Positions 1 through 11,552 of a stretch of 64,000 nt of DNA are shown here, in pieces. Position numbers and translations under genes: made by a program. Origin of the DNA: Durusdinium trenchii (lineage: Eukaryota > Sar > Dinophyceae > Suessiales > Symbiodiniaceae). The notes below the pieces were generated by a model. It did no database searches, was not told the DNA's origin, and worked only from the letters and a program-made list of their open reading frames with translations. The DNA lies in the NCBI GenBank assembly GCA_963970005.1, contig CAXAMN010003891.1:559287-623286 (forward strand), given 5' to 3'. Within the stretch, counting starts at the first letter, position 1. Every line of letters starts with the position of its first letter.

Positions 1-716
1 GGAGTAACAGGTCAGGCTGGACCCCTTCGACTGCGACACTTGTACTGGTAATGCAAGTAGGATAGAGAGATAGACCTGGTTTTGCAGGTGATGTTTTTCC
101 CCTTATGGCTGAATCATGTTAAAATCTCCTTTCGGTGAGTCTTTTGTATTTTGTTCCAGGTTCTTTATCCCCTAGGGCCCTCAGGGTCCACAGCCACCTT
201 CTCAGGCTCGGTATGACTGGGCCGAGGTCCCCTGGCGCCTACATCAAGAGTCTCCAATCACCTCAGGTTCGCTCTGCGTAGCTGGAACCAAAAGTCTAAG
301 TTGTCAGGTGTCCCAGTTCTACAGGGAGTTCTACAGGGACCCTCCCGATACTGGGACGGACGGCCGTACCGGTCAAGCACCGGTCGTCTCGCAGGACAAG
401 TATCGAGGTCTCGACCCCTTGGCCATCATCGACGACCTCGAGAGGCTGGGCAGTGGCTCCCGGTGTCAGAAAGACAAGTAGCAACAGTGCCAGAAAACAT
501 CATACATTGCATGTATTACTGTATAAATATTCATGTGTTGCAGGAACATAGATGTTACTTTCCTAATGCTATTGCTGCTTTGATTTCAACTACTGATGAG
601 ATGAGAGCCAAAAAGTGTATGCCCAGTGTATGCCCCTATAGCGTAAGGCACCGTTATTTGGCTTTCTCACACTCTTCACATGTGCCGCATGAAAACACTG
701 TGTGGCCGAGCTTCAG

Positions 717-802
717 GGTGAAGGCGGGCGAGGGCAAGACCATCGACGCAATGGAGGAGAAGAGGCGGATCTTGGAAGAGCAAGAGAAAGAGAAGGAGCC
801 AC
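717..802 (+). CDS. Gene A, exon: charged coiled-coil segment
   Basis: Follows a cttcag acceptor and is open in a frame rich in Glu, Lys and Arg (ILEEQEKEKE), the same composition as the later exons of this gene. It is immediately followed by three near-identical 21-nt units (about 806-870). The exon end is uncertain: a GA or GC start near 800 would remove the repeat, whereas reading on would include it. I do not recognise the protein; a long charged helix or coiled coil is all the sequence supports. Confidence 0.4.
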
Positions 803-805
803 AGA

Positions 806-870
806 AGTCGCGGCTTGGGAAGCCACCAAAGCGGCTTGGGAAGCCACCAAAGTCGCTTGGGAAGCCTGCC
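806..870 (+). repeat. Three 21-nt tandem units
   Basis: GCTTGGGAAGCCACCAAAG-type unit repeated three times right after a gene A exon. One frame gives a helical AAWEATK repeat, another a basic GKPPK repeat. Confidence 0.8.
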
Positions 871-1378
871 CAGCATCATGCGCATCATGCGCAGGATGCT
901 TCAGTGTTTTTCAGAGGGAAAGTGGCTTGACCTTGAATAGGTGAGTGTGACAGAATGTGAGGGAAGCCTTGTCCTTGTTGACTTGAGTACTTTAGCAGCC
1001 GAGTTCAGCGGCTCAACACCGGTGCTTCGGGTCCAATGTCCTGTATTTTCTGGGTACATGAGGGTTGTGGAACCCCTTCTGGAAAGGAGATGCTAGTTGC
1101 TGCAACATTGAAGTCTAAGGGATATCGTTGGATCATGAAGAGAGATGTGCCACAGACAATCCCTTGCACAACAACCTGGTTTTGCTATGTTTTGCTGATC
1201 AGGTGATTGTTGTACATGTTGTACTTTCCCTATGGTTAAATCGCCAACCTGAGGCATATTTGGGTCCAGGCTTCCTGGACCACATCCAAGACGACCAGCA
1301 TCTTAAGACCGGTTGGCTCGATTCACAGCGACCTTATCGCCACGCCCTCGACGGTGCCCTCGACTGTTAGCTTGAAAG

Positions 1379-1436
1379 GAGCGGGAGAAGGAAAGGGAAC
1401 GCCAGCGACAAGAGCAGGAGGAGGAGAATAAGAAAA
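1379..1436 (+). CDS. Gene A, exon: Glu/Arg-rich helix
   Basis: Acceptor gaaag followed by G; reads EREKERERQRQEQEEENKK with no stop and ends at AAAA|GTCTTG, a GT donor in phase 1. The composition matches the preceding and following exons and would continue the coiled coil. Function unknown. Confidence 0.5.
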
Positions 1437-1798
1437 GTCTTGAAGTGGCCAAGCATTTTGGCTTTCAACATGGCGAGAGAGTTGGTTTCTCTTCAAAACA
1501 TTTGATAGGGAGCTCTTGAGTTCAGTATAAAATCAGTATAAAATTCTACCTGCTACATGGTGCGTCCTGTTGACCACTGCCAGTACCACATGCAGTATTT
1601 TGGTCCCCAGAGGTCCTCAGTAAATAGAATTCGGGTTGTCCAAGATATTGCTTGGAGGCCCAGGAACATTGCAGGAATCCGTTTCTCGGATGTCCTGCAA
1701 GGTCCCCGAGGCGACGACCATTCTCTGAAAATACGAACTCACCTCCAAGGGCATCCGAAGTACGGATGTACCTGGACCCTACTGTATGATACTGTATG

Positions 1799-1885
1799 CC
1801 TGGTTTTGCTTAAGGGGATGATAGGAAATTCCCTCCTGGGGAATATTTTATTTTTTTTCCAGGTGCCTTAAGCAAATCCAAGTCT
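1799..1885 (+). repeat. Palindromic repeat family I (AAGCAAATCCAAG)
   Basis: Starts CTGGTTTTGCTTAAG, passes a GAATATTTTATTTTTTTTCC pyrimidine tract with AG, and ends CTTAAGCAAATCCAAG: partly self-complementary ends around an acceptor-like core. Other copies: 77-173, 1176-1260, 3771-3833, 15875-15950, 16987-17060, 42449-42530. Confidence 0.75.
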
Positions 1886-1965
1886 AGAAGTTCACTCCAT
1901 ATTGTTTGGGGCTTCCATGACATCCTCGTTGCTGGAAGTCTTAGCTTGCAGCTCCGAGGCTGCAG

Positions 1966-2103
1966 GCAGAGGCCATGGAAGCCGACAGGAAGAGGAAGCG
2001 GGAGGCGCACTCGGACGGGCGGGCGGCGGTGCGGGTGGCTCGTCAGCTCATCAGTGGAGCTTTTGCCAAGCGCTCGCGGAAGATGGGATTGGACGAATTC
2101 CTG
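1966..2103 (+). CDS. Gene A, exon: basic segment
   Basis: Begins after ctgcag with G and ends at the consensus-like donor CTG|GTAAGT, a whole number of codons (46). It contains a basic cluster (DRKRKREAH) that could be a nuclear localisation signal, then a helical stretch ending KMGLDEFL. It joins in phase to the exon at 2439. Third positions are strongly G/C, as in other real exons here. Confidence 0.65.
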
Positions 2104-2438
2104 GTAAGTAGCAGTGCTGAAAAAGGCGGTCATATACCTTTTGCATGCGGAAATCATGTGGTGCCAGTGTCCTCAACCTCTATCCTTCAAACTCTATCCT
2201 TCCACAGATTGGTGCCACAGATCTGAAGCCCTTTCTTTGGCCAGGGTGCGATCTGAATCTTTCTCCGGCCTTTTGGCAAGGATTCGGCCGTACAGCTCCT
2301 TATTTCATCCATCCCATTTCGGCTCCTGTCACCCTCCTGTCCCATATCCGGAGGTGGGCACAGACCCCTCCGGCACCCACCCCAACCACCTTTGAAACGG
2401 AGGCGGTACTTTGAGCCCCAAACATCACCCAAAACGAG

Positions 2439-2663
2439 GACATTCGACGAACATATGCCCAGTACCTGGGCCGTTCACGTCACTGCCAGGCCGCCTCCGA
2501 CCTCATCAGTGCCATGCTGGACGCCCAGCAGGCCGAAGAAAGCGCCGCTGACGTTCGCGGCGACGAATCTGGCGCGGACGGCCCGGCGGACACCGTGGAG
2601 GATGCGGAGAAACGGCGGAGGAAGCTGCTGGAACAGGCGGAGGAGCTGAAGAAGAAGCAGGAG
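2439..2663 (+). CDS. Gene A, exon: acidic linker and coiled coil
   Basis: Acceptor acgag followed by GAC, in phase with the preceding exon. The first half reads as a helix (RRTYAQYLG...), the middle is acidic and Asp/Gly-rich, and the end is a coiled coil with EELKKKQ. The donor is probably the GAG after KKKQ or KKKQE (GA type, phase 0), because the same frame stops soon after. It joins in phase to the terminal exon at 3218. Confidence 0.65.
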
Positions 2664-3217
2664 GAGTGCTTTTGAGAGTGGATGAGAAGCTTTTTGGCTG
2701 CTTTTAAACTTCATATATATATATATATGCCTTTGGTCGTGTGTTGGGGGACCGCAGAATCTTAAATTGACTACTGTACATAATTATAGTACAATTATAA
2801 TTGTAGGTGTTAAAATCACAAGGCGGCAGTTTTATGAACTAAGAGTCTACTTGATTGTTCCAGGCCGGACTTTGAAGAGCATGGCAAGTGCCACAAAAGC
2901 AACAGCTTGTTTTGGGGGTTAACCTGAAGTCTGAAGGAAACGAGGATGGCACGGCAGGATGTATCTCTCACCAGCCATCAAGCAGGCCATTTTGGGGAGG
3001 CCATTGGTCGGCGCTTGCACCCCCAACAACGGTTCTAATGGCTCCCTTGGGCTCATGCCCACAGCATTTGATGAAGTAGCCCAAGTGTAGATAGGTCAGC
3101 GAAGATGTGTATGATTAGAGAATATTGCTGCCATATATGTAGCCACATATGTAGATGGGATGGGTCACATATTTTTGCGTCATTCAGTTGGCATTTCATG
3201 TCACCACTTCCCCCCAG

Positions 3218-3319
3218 GAGATGAAGCAACGCCAAGCTGCAGAAGAGCAAGCGCGCCGTCAGCGCATGCGCGAGAGGCGGCAGCAGCGGAAGGCAGAGAC
3301 GGCGGTGGTCTTAGACTGA
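3218..3319 (+). CDS. Gene A, terminal exon
   Basis: Pyrimidine tract then cccccag|GAG, 33 codons of Arg/Gln/Glu-rich helix (RMRERRQQRK), ending ETAVVLD and TGA at 3317-3319. With the upstream exons the gene codes for a charged protein with a long helical C-terminus. Such low-complexity coiled coils occur in cytoskeletal, centrosomal and nuclear scaffold proteins, so no function can be assigned. The next gene begins within about 200 nt on the same strand. Confidence 0.7.
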   Translation, partial: EMKQRQAAEEQARRQRMRERRQQRKAETAVVLD

Positions 3320-3517
3320 AAAAAGGAAAGGTAGCTTCGTGCCTTGCACGGCGATGCGTGAAAGGAACATAAAAGGAACACGCACCAACCATTTGTTGGC
3401 GGAGACGTGTGGCAGGCCAGCATGGGTTTCAGGCAACTGATTTGCATTCACCTCTCACCAGAAGCGTGGATGTGTCGATGAGTTTGAGAAGTACTCATTG
3501 CTTAAGTGCCAGCCAGC

Positions 3518-3686
3518 CTTTGTTCCCCTACAATCCGAAGAGTTACCATGGATCAGTTTGGACAGACTCAGCCAGGGAGTGGACGAAAAAATCCGCCAGA
3601 CGGCTGGCGGCCACGGCGGCCATGTCCTTTTTGATCGGAAAACACTTCATGTTTCGCCTCGGAGGTTCTGTGGCCCAAGTGACCAG
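3518..3686 (+). CDS. Gene B, N-terminal exon (membrane-like segment)
   Basis: Open frame from about 3479 (a possible ATG) or from the acceptor in the gccagccag tract near 3517. It contains PYNPKSYHG and EWTKKSARRL, then a hydrophobic run AAMSFLIGKHFMF. Ends ACC AG|GTGTTT, a GT donor in phase 2 that joins exactly to the exon at 4055 to restore an Arg codon. True start codon not determined; a spliced leader could be added near 3517. Not recognised. Confidence 0.55.
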
Positions 3687-4054
3687 GTGTTTGAAAGATC
3701 CCGATAAGTACAATACGAGATACCGATATACCTGTGTTTGCTCAATTCAGGTGGTTGTGGTTGTCAAGTTTTCCCTGTGGGCAAATCCGCTTCTGGAGAA
3801 TATGTTGATTTTTGATTCTTCAAGCAAATCCAAGTATGATTCAGTATGATGTATTATAACGTATTATAATGTCAAGTACTAGAAAATGGGACATGACACA
3901 AACCCCAAACAGGTACAAACGTGCTCAATGGTGAACGGGTCGACTCCAGGTAATATAGGTATGCAGATGAACTATGGAACCACCAAAAACCAGGGTTGTC
4001 TAGGAAAATCGCCATCAGGTCCCTTGCGGGTCTCAAACACCGTTTCTCTTTCAG

Positions 4055-4091
4055 GCCATCTTACCTCGCATTCTCCGCGCTTCTCGGCCTG
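4055..4091 (+). CDS. Gene B, small hydrophobic exon
   Basis: tttctctttcag|G acceptor; phase 2 joins the previous exon. Reads PSYLAFSALLGL and ends at a GC donor (CTG|GCTAAG) in phase 0. With the previous exon it would form one or two membrane helices. Confidence 0.5.
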
Positions 4092-4673
4092 GCTAAGCCT
4101 TGGAGATCCACATAGTCAAGAGCAGTTTATCAGTTTATCCAAAGCATTCATAGATCATCCATGGATCATCTAGTCGAGGCATTCATGGATCCATCACGGA
4201 TTTTCATGGCCCACATCGCACAGTCGGTTTTTGCGAACTCATGTACCAATGGCCTTTGGGTCATGCGAGTCATGGTGTGCACGAGGTGTTGGACGGATTC
4301 CTGGCCCGTTGATTGTTCAACAACCATGAACAAGCATTTGTTGCTTTGCTAAGGGTTTTTGACTACCAAAGCCGATCAACATGTTTAAGTGGTCTTGGAC
4401 CAGGGTCACACTTCATCACTTCAACTTGCTACAGTTATAGCGGACATGCAGTGCCTGCAACAGGTAGCGGGAGCATTTGTTAGGATCTTTAGTGGGGTTA
4501 CTTCTCATCACAAGCAAAGCAAGACAAAATGGTTTCCAGGAAGGCTCATGGGCTCCATCCTCGCCCCCCCACTCCTGGGCCAAAGGCCCCAAATCTATCT
4601 AAATCTGAGAACATCGCCAAAGGCTGCTTGCTCATTAAGATGAACATGTGAAGCCAGCCAGCCAGCCAGCCAG

Positions 4674-4731
4674 CTGACCAAGACGAAGCTGCCCAACATC
4701 CTCTCCAAGAGGACTCGGGAGAATCTCATCA
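4674..4731 (+). CDS. Gene B, small basic exon
   Basis: The acceptor is the last unit of a (CCAG)n tract, so several AGs precede it. Reads LTKTKLPNILSKRTRENLI and ends at A|GTAATC in phase 1, which fits the exon at 4878. Confidence 0.5.
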
Positions 4732-4877
4732 GTAATCTTTCTTTCTAGCTGATGCTACCCCAATCCTCTCAACCTTTGTGTCCTCAGTGTAGTACTTAGT
4801 ATTTAGGCAACTTGAAGCCTAGAAAACAACGTCAGCTACAACGCTCCCTTCCCTTGCTTCCCATGCCATGGACGCAG

Positions 4878-4997
4878 CCATCGAAGCTGCCCGCCGTGCC
4901 TCCGCCCATGCCATGCTCGCGCCCACGCGCCCGCACGGCCAGCGCGGTGGCCGGGCGGGCAGGAGTGTACCAGCGGCCGGTGCTCGTCGCGTGGCAG
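4878..4997 (+). CDS. Gene B, Ala/Arg-rich exon
   Basis: gacgcag acceptor; a phase 1 join gives Thr then IEAARRASAHAM, followed by a Gly/Arg-rich low-complexity stretch. Ends GCA G|GTGTGA, phase 1. Other frames are also open in this GC-rich piece; phase agreement with both neighbours favours this one. Confidence 0.5.
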
Positions 4998-5558
4998 GTG
5001 TGAACGAAACGGCGAACGTTTGGGACCCTTCAACTCCGGGCTTTACTATTGGCTTTATAAATATCCATGTTTGGGATTAACTACAGTATTTATGAATCAA
5101 GAGTCTACAGTGGTGGTGCTCAGGTGTATTCAAGATATCCAAATTTTGAGAGGCTCCCAGCTGGGGTGTCCAATTACATAGACCATGATAGACCACGGCA
5201 ACTCTTGGAAGGTGCCTTGTTCCAGACGCAAAAGGTTTTTGCAACGGGACGCGTGGAACGCCGCACCCAGACGCGTGTCCCATGTCTGAGCGAAGGGCGT
5301 GTCCCATGACCTGCCACGATGAGAAAGGCCCTTGACGTGCCAGGATCATCCACTATAGCTTATACAGGGAATGGATTTTTTTCCGTGAGGCAATACTCAT
5401 ACAAATGGTCCATTGCTATACAGGGAATAGAACATGCATGGCATCTACGTGAGATATGCCATACATGCCGCGATTCCGACCGATCTGTGGGATGCCTTTG
5501 CCCAGGGACCGCACCGGTGCAGCGGGCGCGGGGTGGAGACCGCCGCTGGTCTCCGGAG

Positions 5559-5620
5559 GCATGGACCTGGGGGGCGGGACGGGGGAGGTGTACCTGCAGT
5601 GCTCCCTGTTCGGGTTCTCG
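5559..5620 (+). CDS. Gene B, exon with GGGTGEVYL
   Basis: Acceptor tctccggag|GC completes a Gly codon from the phase 1 donor at 4997. Reads MDLGGGTGEVYLQC then LFGFS. The end is set at a GA start after TCG; a GT start about 20 nt later is possible. Confidence 0.45.
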
Positions 5621-6417
5621 GAGCAATTGCACAGGGGTTGGACTGATGGTGCCATGCAACCCAAAGCAGACTGATTTCAGATGGTTTCAGGGTGCTTGTA
5701 GATGAGGCGTCCCCATGGGTCCTCCCCCAAAAGACATCAAAGCACCACCCGACTTCATTAGGGACAAATAGGGACGATTACTCTCTACTCTCTACTCGCG
5801 CTATGGTGGGAATGAACTCATGACCGGGATGGAAGCATATGGAAGAATCAAAATTGGTTGGATGGGCTACGGCAGTGCTGGATGGGATAGAAGTTTATCA
5901 GCCTTTCTGAGGCCAAGAACCCGGTCTTGTCATGGGCAGGGGTAGAAGTTTCACCAGCCTAGGGCAAAGAATTGAACAAGTCCGCATGGAAGGTGAGAAA
6001 AAAAGACCTGAGATATCAACCATTTTGTGATCTTGGGCGGAGCCGAATTGTGAAAAGATGCGGACGTCAACGAGGGAAGATAGGCAAGATGGTGGCATAA
6101 GTGGAACACCTCCAGACACAACCTCTATACCTGGTATGCTCTTAATCCATTTGAATCCTATTTACTGACCAGATATAAATCACCACTAGTAACACTAGTA
6201 TCACCACTGGCTCCCCATCAGAAGCTTTTACATGTGCCATGGCATCATGAAAAAGACGTGCCAGGATGAAGGAAGCCTCTCCAGTGTCAAGGGCAGAGAA
6301 CACGAAGAGAGTGGCTTGCCTTAACAGTTGCCCGCTCCCACTTCGCAAAAGGAATGTCATGTCCAAACCCTCATGGACAACAGAATGGAAGGAGCAATTG
6401 AAGCTGCGTTACAGTGG

Positions 6418-6515
6418 TTTCAGAGTAGATGGCACAGACCCCATATGTCCTTTAGATGGGGATCCATATAAACCACCTCTTGGGGTCTGTGCCATCGGTC
6501 CTCTCAATCCACTAT
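6418..6515. repeat. Palindromic repeat family VI (AGAGTAGATGGCACA)
   Basis: TTCAGAGTAGATGGCACAGA and GGGGTCTGTGCCATCGGTCC face each other, ending CTCTCAATCCACTAT. Relatives at 37006-37118, 20100-20152 and 56429-56503. Confidence 0.8.
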
Positions 6516-7238
6516 AATTCACAAACGTCCAGCGATGGATCCTTGACATGGACCGGACCAACCAATGTCGACGAGGTCCGGCGACAATCGGGGTGAGTTG
6601 GACACCTCACCCATCGGGTTAGCTGATGTTAGCGTGAGAGGATCTCTTGACAGCTTGCCAGGTTGGAAGGGAGTAGAAGAGCTGGCAGCTGGACCACTTC
6701 AGGTATGGTAATGCATGGTACATCATTGGAGCATTTGGATGACCTTTGGCCTTTTTGTGCCACTTGCTTTAGATACCACTAGATAGGATTCTTCTCACTT
6801 GACTTCCATAGTGGTTGGAAGCGAAGTCGCTACTTTGCGGGAGTTTATGCTGAACATTGGCCATGGGCCGCCTTTCCCGGATAAGGCTTAAGGAAACGGC
6901 AAGCAGAAGTCGCTCATTTATGCCTGTTGATGATAATATATGTGTTCATGTTCTTTTCATAATTGATTCAAACTACCTCATGTTCAGTGCACTGCTTTTG
7001 ACTGGAGCTTCCACTAAAGCCATCCATGTTGCAATTGTTCTTCGTTTTCCTGACTCAGCTGACATGTTCTTTTTCAACAATCCCAGACGCTACATGGGAC
7101 TGCCATCTATGCCTATATCGACCCCCGTGGCACCACCCCTGGCCTGATCTGCAGTCCGTCCTGGCAGTCCCATGTGTTGTGATTGGGAATGTTCCATTTG
7201 TTCTACCCAACTCCCCTGGCCTGGGAACCGTTGCAGAG

Positions 7239-7354
7239 GCATTTTCCTGGATACCGTCTCCACGGAGCACTGCTCGCGGCGCGAGCCGCCAGTGCGAGCA
7301 GCTCACCCGTCGGAGCCGCTCTGGCCTCGGCGACCACGGCGACCAACGCTGTGG
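7239..7354 (+). CDS. Gene B, Ala/Ser/Thr-rich exon
   Basis: Acceptor gcagag|G; reads HFPGYRLHGALLAARAA and then a small-residue-rich stretch typical of a linker or weak membrane helix; ends at G|GTTGGA. The join to the preceding exon was not resolved, so an intermediate exon may be missing. Confidence 0.4.
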
Positions 7355-8452
7355 GTTGGACCTGGCGGAGGGGCGAGGGGGAGTTTTGGGGGTCAGTTTT
7401 AGCATGTGGGACATGAGCGAAACCAGATAGGTGGTGGAAAAAATCGAAGATGCATGTGAAGATCCAGCGGCAGGACCAAATCCCACCAGCTTTGTCGTGA
7501 AGGTGGCCCCTGGCTCAACCGAACTTGAGGGTCTCAGGGTCCCAGCTGGGTAACCCTTAGGAGGCTTATCAAGTGGTTTCGGAGGCGCAGCATGGCACTG
7601 GCACCCCTTAAAAGGTCCTTGGATGCCGGGGTCCATCACCACCCAACGACTGGGGACCCAACCCGTGCCCTGCTGCGCCTTTGAAACCCATATGATAACC
7701 CTATAGCCTGTAGGGATCCAGTCGTCTCAAGTGATTGGAGCCCACTGTTGTGTGCCCAGTCGGGTCCATTACGCATTCCGGGATCAAAGACAGAGTCATG
7801 AAGTCACCTCAAACGGGGATCTCAATGGGTACACCTTGGAAGAATGGAGGACACCTGGGTGCGGTTGGACGTAAACCCGTCATACCAGGCCGGAGCTGAA
7901 GAGGGGGTGGAAAAGGGAGCAAGCTGCGAGAAATTTCTGGAATTCAGGGTTCACTTTCCATGGAGTTGTGGAATGTCAGGGAGTTTTTGGGTGGGCGAGT
8001 CAGACTGGACTCAGGCTGGAAAGCCTGGAACCTGCAGGATCTGCAGGTCGTCCAGCTTAGGTGTTCAAGCTTGCCAAGTGGTCGGTGACTTTCTCCTACC
8101 CAATGTTATTTAACACATCCATATATAGATTTAGATCGCCTTCTGGGGGAACATGTTTTCTTATGTTTTTCTTTTTCAAGGTTCCTTGTCTTCACCCGGG
8201 ATTGCCGACTTCAGACGATACATGGCTCACAGATCACTTCGGTCGCCAGAGACGAATGGGCAGACTAGACTAGGCACGTCCTTTCTTGTGGAACAAGTGT
8301 CGCCTGCAGCATCAGATTAGACAATAAGGCGTGGAACATATGCTTTGCACCATTCCCTGACTTAAAGTCTGGAGGCAGACTTTAGCTGTTCATGGGTTCG
8401 TTTGAATTTCTTGGACTCCTTCGATGCACGTGGAATCGTGTTCTTCTTCAAG

Positions 8453-8562
8453 GTGGGCTCCTCCGTTCCCGATCGACGCGGCGCTGCCACCGCTGCCACC
8501 GCTGCCACCGCTGAGCTTTGAGCTCCGGAGTCTTGGACTGGTCTCGGTGTCGCACATGCTGG
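8453..8562 (+). CDS. Gene B, possible Pro-rich exon
   Basis: Acceptor cttcaag|G. In phase 2 the frame is open through a repeated LPPLPPLPPL segment made by three 9-nt units. The other two frames hit stops just after the repeat. The end is a guess. Could equally be a non-coding GC-rich repeat. Confidence 0.3.
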
Positions 8563-8866
8563 AAGGGTGGACCAGGACCCTGGACCAGTGACTCTGTGGA
8601 GTCCCCAAGTGGCCTGGAAGGCCAGGCCTGTTTGTGACCGAGTTTCGGTCACGAATTGAAGGTCCTGGGAGATGATGGTCAACGTGGTCTTCTTATTCCA
8701 GCAAGATGTTTCGGTGATTGTCCTCCTTGTTTGGATAGTCTATGGGGTCCTTCAACCTGTTGGAAGTAGCTTGTTCCTAGTAGTATTGCCAGGAGCTACT
8801 AGTTACTAGTCGCTTCTTGGTTCCTAGTGCTTCATTAAGCCCTCTTTCAAGCTTTTCAACGCTGAG

Positions 8867-8965
8867 GAATTGGCTGCTGGCCCTGGAGCGCGCGAAGGCG
8901 CCGCCGCCCGCACCGCACGCGCACGAGCCGGCGCAGCGGCTCGCGCACGCGCGGGAGCATGCGCA
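8867..8965 (+). CDS. Gene B, helical exon
   Basis: gctgag|G acceptor, phase 2; reads NWLLALERAKAPPPAPHAHE then a QRLAHAREHA helix; ends CA|GCGCTC, a GC donor in phase 2. The sequence is GC-rich in all three frames; helix periodicity favours this frame. Confidence 0.4.
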
Positions 8966-10367
8966 GCGCTCTCCGTGCCTTGGGAGGGTTGGTGGAAGTG
9001 GACCGTGGGAGCCAGAGTTTGTTTTGGCAGTTGTTGTGTTTTGTGGTGATTGTTTCAGTCACCAGTTACTAAGTGGTATGAATTTGTTTAAGCATGTTAG
9101 TCAATGTGATGAAAGCTGAGCTGCCTGCTGAAGCGATTTGGTCATGGCACCTGCTCTTCTCAAGCCACGCGGGGTGTACCTTGAGATTGAACAGTGGTTC
9201 CAAGTCATTGCTATTGTGTGTTCCCACTGCCTCTAAGATGGAAGACGAGATGGCTGGTGTACTATTCTGTCTCAAGAGGTGTGATGAAAACTCTCAGATT
9301 GGATTCAGTTTGGACAGTGAGCATCAACTACACCCCAGAAGTCCAAAGACTATAGGTTGACCGACTGAAGCAAAGGAAGCTCCCTTACAGGCCCCCCTCA
9401 AGACCATTCTTTTGATAGTCTTTGTATTTGACGTCCCAGGGTATACCGGACGTCCACCGAAGGTAAAGCAATTTCCGAACTCAGATCACATATAGTCAGA
9501 CAAATTTTAACATATACCAGGAGTCACAAATGGGGTGGTGTTTGGTCCCTAAGTGAGTGGAGTAGCTGGGCACCCCGACTACCTCCATTTAGCACACCTT
9601 TGTGACTGCTGGTACATAAGTCTTCCTTTCAATGTGCTGGGACATTTGGACACCAGCCAGGCACTGACGAAGTCGCGTGCGGCACCTTTTTCATCCCTTG
9701 GATCTACCCTCCTGATCCCTCCTGCAGATTAACATGGACTTATATATAGATGAGAAGAGTCTTACAGGGTCCATTTTCATGCTGGTGACTTTTCTGCGGG
9801 GTTTACCCTCCTGCACAGTAACAGGATATAACAGGTACAGTTTGACCCTGAAAACCACGGTGGTAGATGAGAAGAGTCTTAACATGGCCCATTTTCACGG
9901 TCTCATGGGATCCTTTGCTGCTTTTTTTTTGAATTGACTATGGGACGATCGGATTCCATGGGACGACCGGATTCATTGGAATGCCCTAAGGTCCGCCTAT
10001 CCCTCTTGCCAATCCACTGCTTCCCTGAAGGATTCAGAGGCGCACAGTTCTGTCGATGCACTGGTGTTGCCTTCGGGTTCTTTGTTGAGTTTGATGCAAA
10101 GACTCCCAGAAAGGAGGGGCCAAGATGCAATCGGCACAAGTTGGAAATTTGGTAACATGTTTGCACAGTTGGAAGATCTAGGTATCGGTCAGATATAATA
10201 TATATATATAGTATCAGACACAAGACGCTTCTCAACATGTTCCTGGTCTACAACTAAGCTGTGTGACAGAAGATGGACGAACTGAAGAGCTTCACTGCTC
10301 TTGGAAGCTGACCTGGCCCATGAGCTTCAGAGAAAAAAACATATACAATCACAGCTGATGTGGGAGA

Positions 10368-10461
10368 CCTGGTTTTGCTGATCAGGTGTTTTTCCCCGAA
10401 CTGGTAAATCCCCTTCTCGGGAATATGTTGTGTTTCTTCCAGGTTCCTTAAGCAAATCCAA
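10368..10461 (+). repeat. Family I copy
   Basis: CTGGTTTTGCTGATCAGGTG start, CCCCTTCTCGGGAATATGTT core, TTCTTCCAG and AAGCAAATCCAAG end. Confidence 0.75.
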
Positions 10462-10540
10462 GGAGACAGTGGTAAGACACCGACAGCTCCTGTGACCGAT
10501 CGTCGCAACGGCTCCTTCTTCGGAGGCGCGAGCTGAGCAG

Positions 10541-10582
10541 GATGCTGCGATTGCCCAGTTGCGGGAGGAGGCGGCGGTTGCG
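10541..10582 (+). CDS. Gene B, 14-codon coiled-coil exon
   Basis: gagcag|GAT acceptor and GCG|GTGTGA donor, exactly 14 codons in phase 0: DAAIAQLREEAAVA. It joins in phase to the exon at 11553 and shares its heptad character. Confidence 0.55.
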
Positions 10583-10712
10583 GTGTGAGTCAGGAGTTGC
10601 GGGCCAGTGGTGTGAGTCAGGAGTCGCATTCCCCGAGGAATCCCATGGGACTGGAATTCATTGATTGGTCCATTGATTGGTCAACTGTTTCAGGTTAATA
10701 AAGGGTCAATGT

Positions 10713-10790
10713 ACAGAGGTTAAGGGGTGTCCATTCCCACCCCGTTGGGCTCTGGTGCGTATAAAGTTAATGTATATATATATATATATA
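10713..10790. repeat. Repeat AGAGGTTAAGGGGTGTCC plus (TA)n
   Basis: GAGGTTAAGGGGTGTCCATT followed by CCCACCCCGTTGGGCTCTGG and a TA run; abuts a family III copy. Second copy at 16484-16548. Confidence 0.75.
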
Positions 10791-10904
10791 TACCAGCTTC
10801 TTCAGTTCGTGACCTCTTTGGAGTGCCAGCCGGTGACCTTTTACAGGTCCAAGTGACCGAACTAACTGGGAGATCAAAAGGTCACGAATTGAAGAACCAG
10901 GATG
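10791..10904. repeat. Palindromic repeat family III (AGCTTCTTCAGTTCGTGACC)
   Basis: CAGCTTCTTCAGTTCGTGAC left and GGTCACGAATTGAAGAACC right; arms of about 20 nt plus inner copies of AGTGACCGAACT. Confidence 0.8.
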
Positions 10905-11159
10905 TTTTCCAACATTTGCCCGTCTTTGTCGAAAGAAAAGGTGTTGTTTGGAATGGCTTTGGAGGGTCCCACCATCTTGTAGGTAAATGTTTCAGTCCCA
11001 TGGATTGTGAGAGATTTGTAAGACCCCTGTCTGCCAAGGCGCAACCAAAAAAACAACAAGCTTGACAGGAGTGACTCTCCAAGCACGCGCAGATGAAGTC
11101 ATGAAGTCCTATAGTAAGGACATGTAAGGACCCTTCAGGAAAAAGAACAACATCAACCG

Positions 11160-11234
11160 GGTTCTTCAAAGTGATCACTTAAGCCTCCTAAGGGTCACTT
11201 AGGAACCTTCAAAAGGTCACTTTGAAGAAGCTGG
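11160..11234. repeat. Family III copy
   Basis: GGTTCTTCAAAGTGATCAC left, CTAAGGGTCACTTAGG centre, AAAAGGTCACTTTGAAGAAG right. Confidence 0.75.
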
Positions 11235-11552
11235 AACTTGTAGCTGCAGATGAGTGGCACTTGCTGAACTTGCTCAACCCACACCCCCGGAAAAGCGCAT
11301 AACCGGATAACCTTTTGGGCTTTGACACCACACAAAAACACCTAACAGGTGGAAAGGGTCGGTTCATGAACCCGCATGAACCCGCTAACTCACGGCTTCA
11401 CGGCTTCGAAGACTCTGACAGAACGGCACTGAACCCGGCACTGCTAGACCAGTAGACCAGCCAGCACCATTTTTGGGGCGCCAACCACCTGCAGCGGCAC
11501 CAAAACACCTTCGGTGGCGCCAAAGACCTGCAGCACGGCACTCATCCCACAG

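Noticed and set aside
301-930. 209-codon plus-strand ORF as a whole gene
   Set aside because: Only the last part (after 716) has exon character; the rest crosses repeat DNA and a likely acceptor.
7055-7642. 195-codon minus-strand ORF
   Set aside because: Antisense to a GC-rich plus-strand exon and repeat DNA; no recognisable domain.
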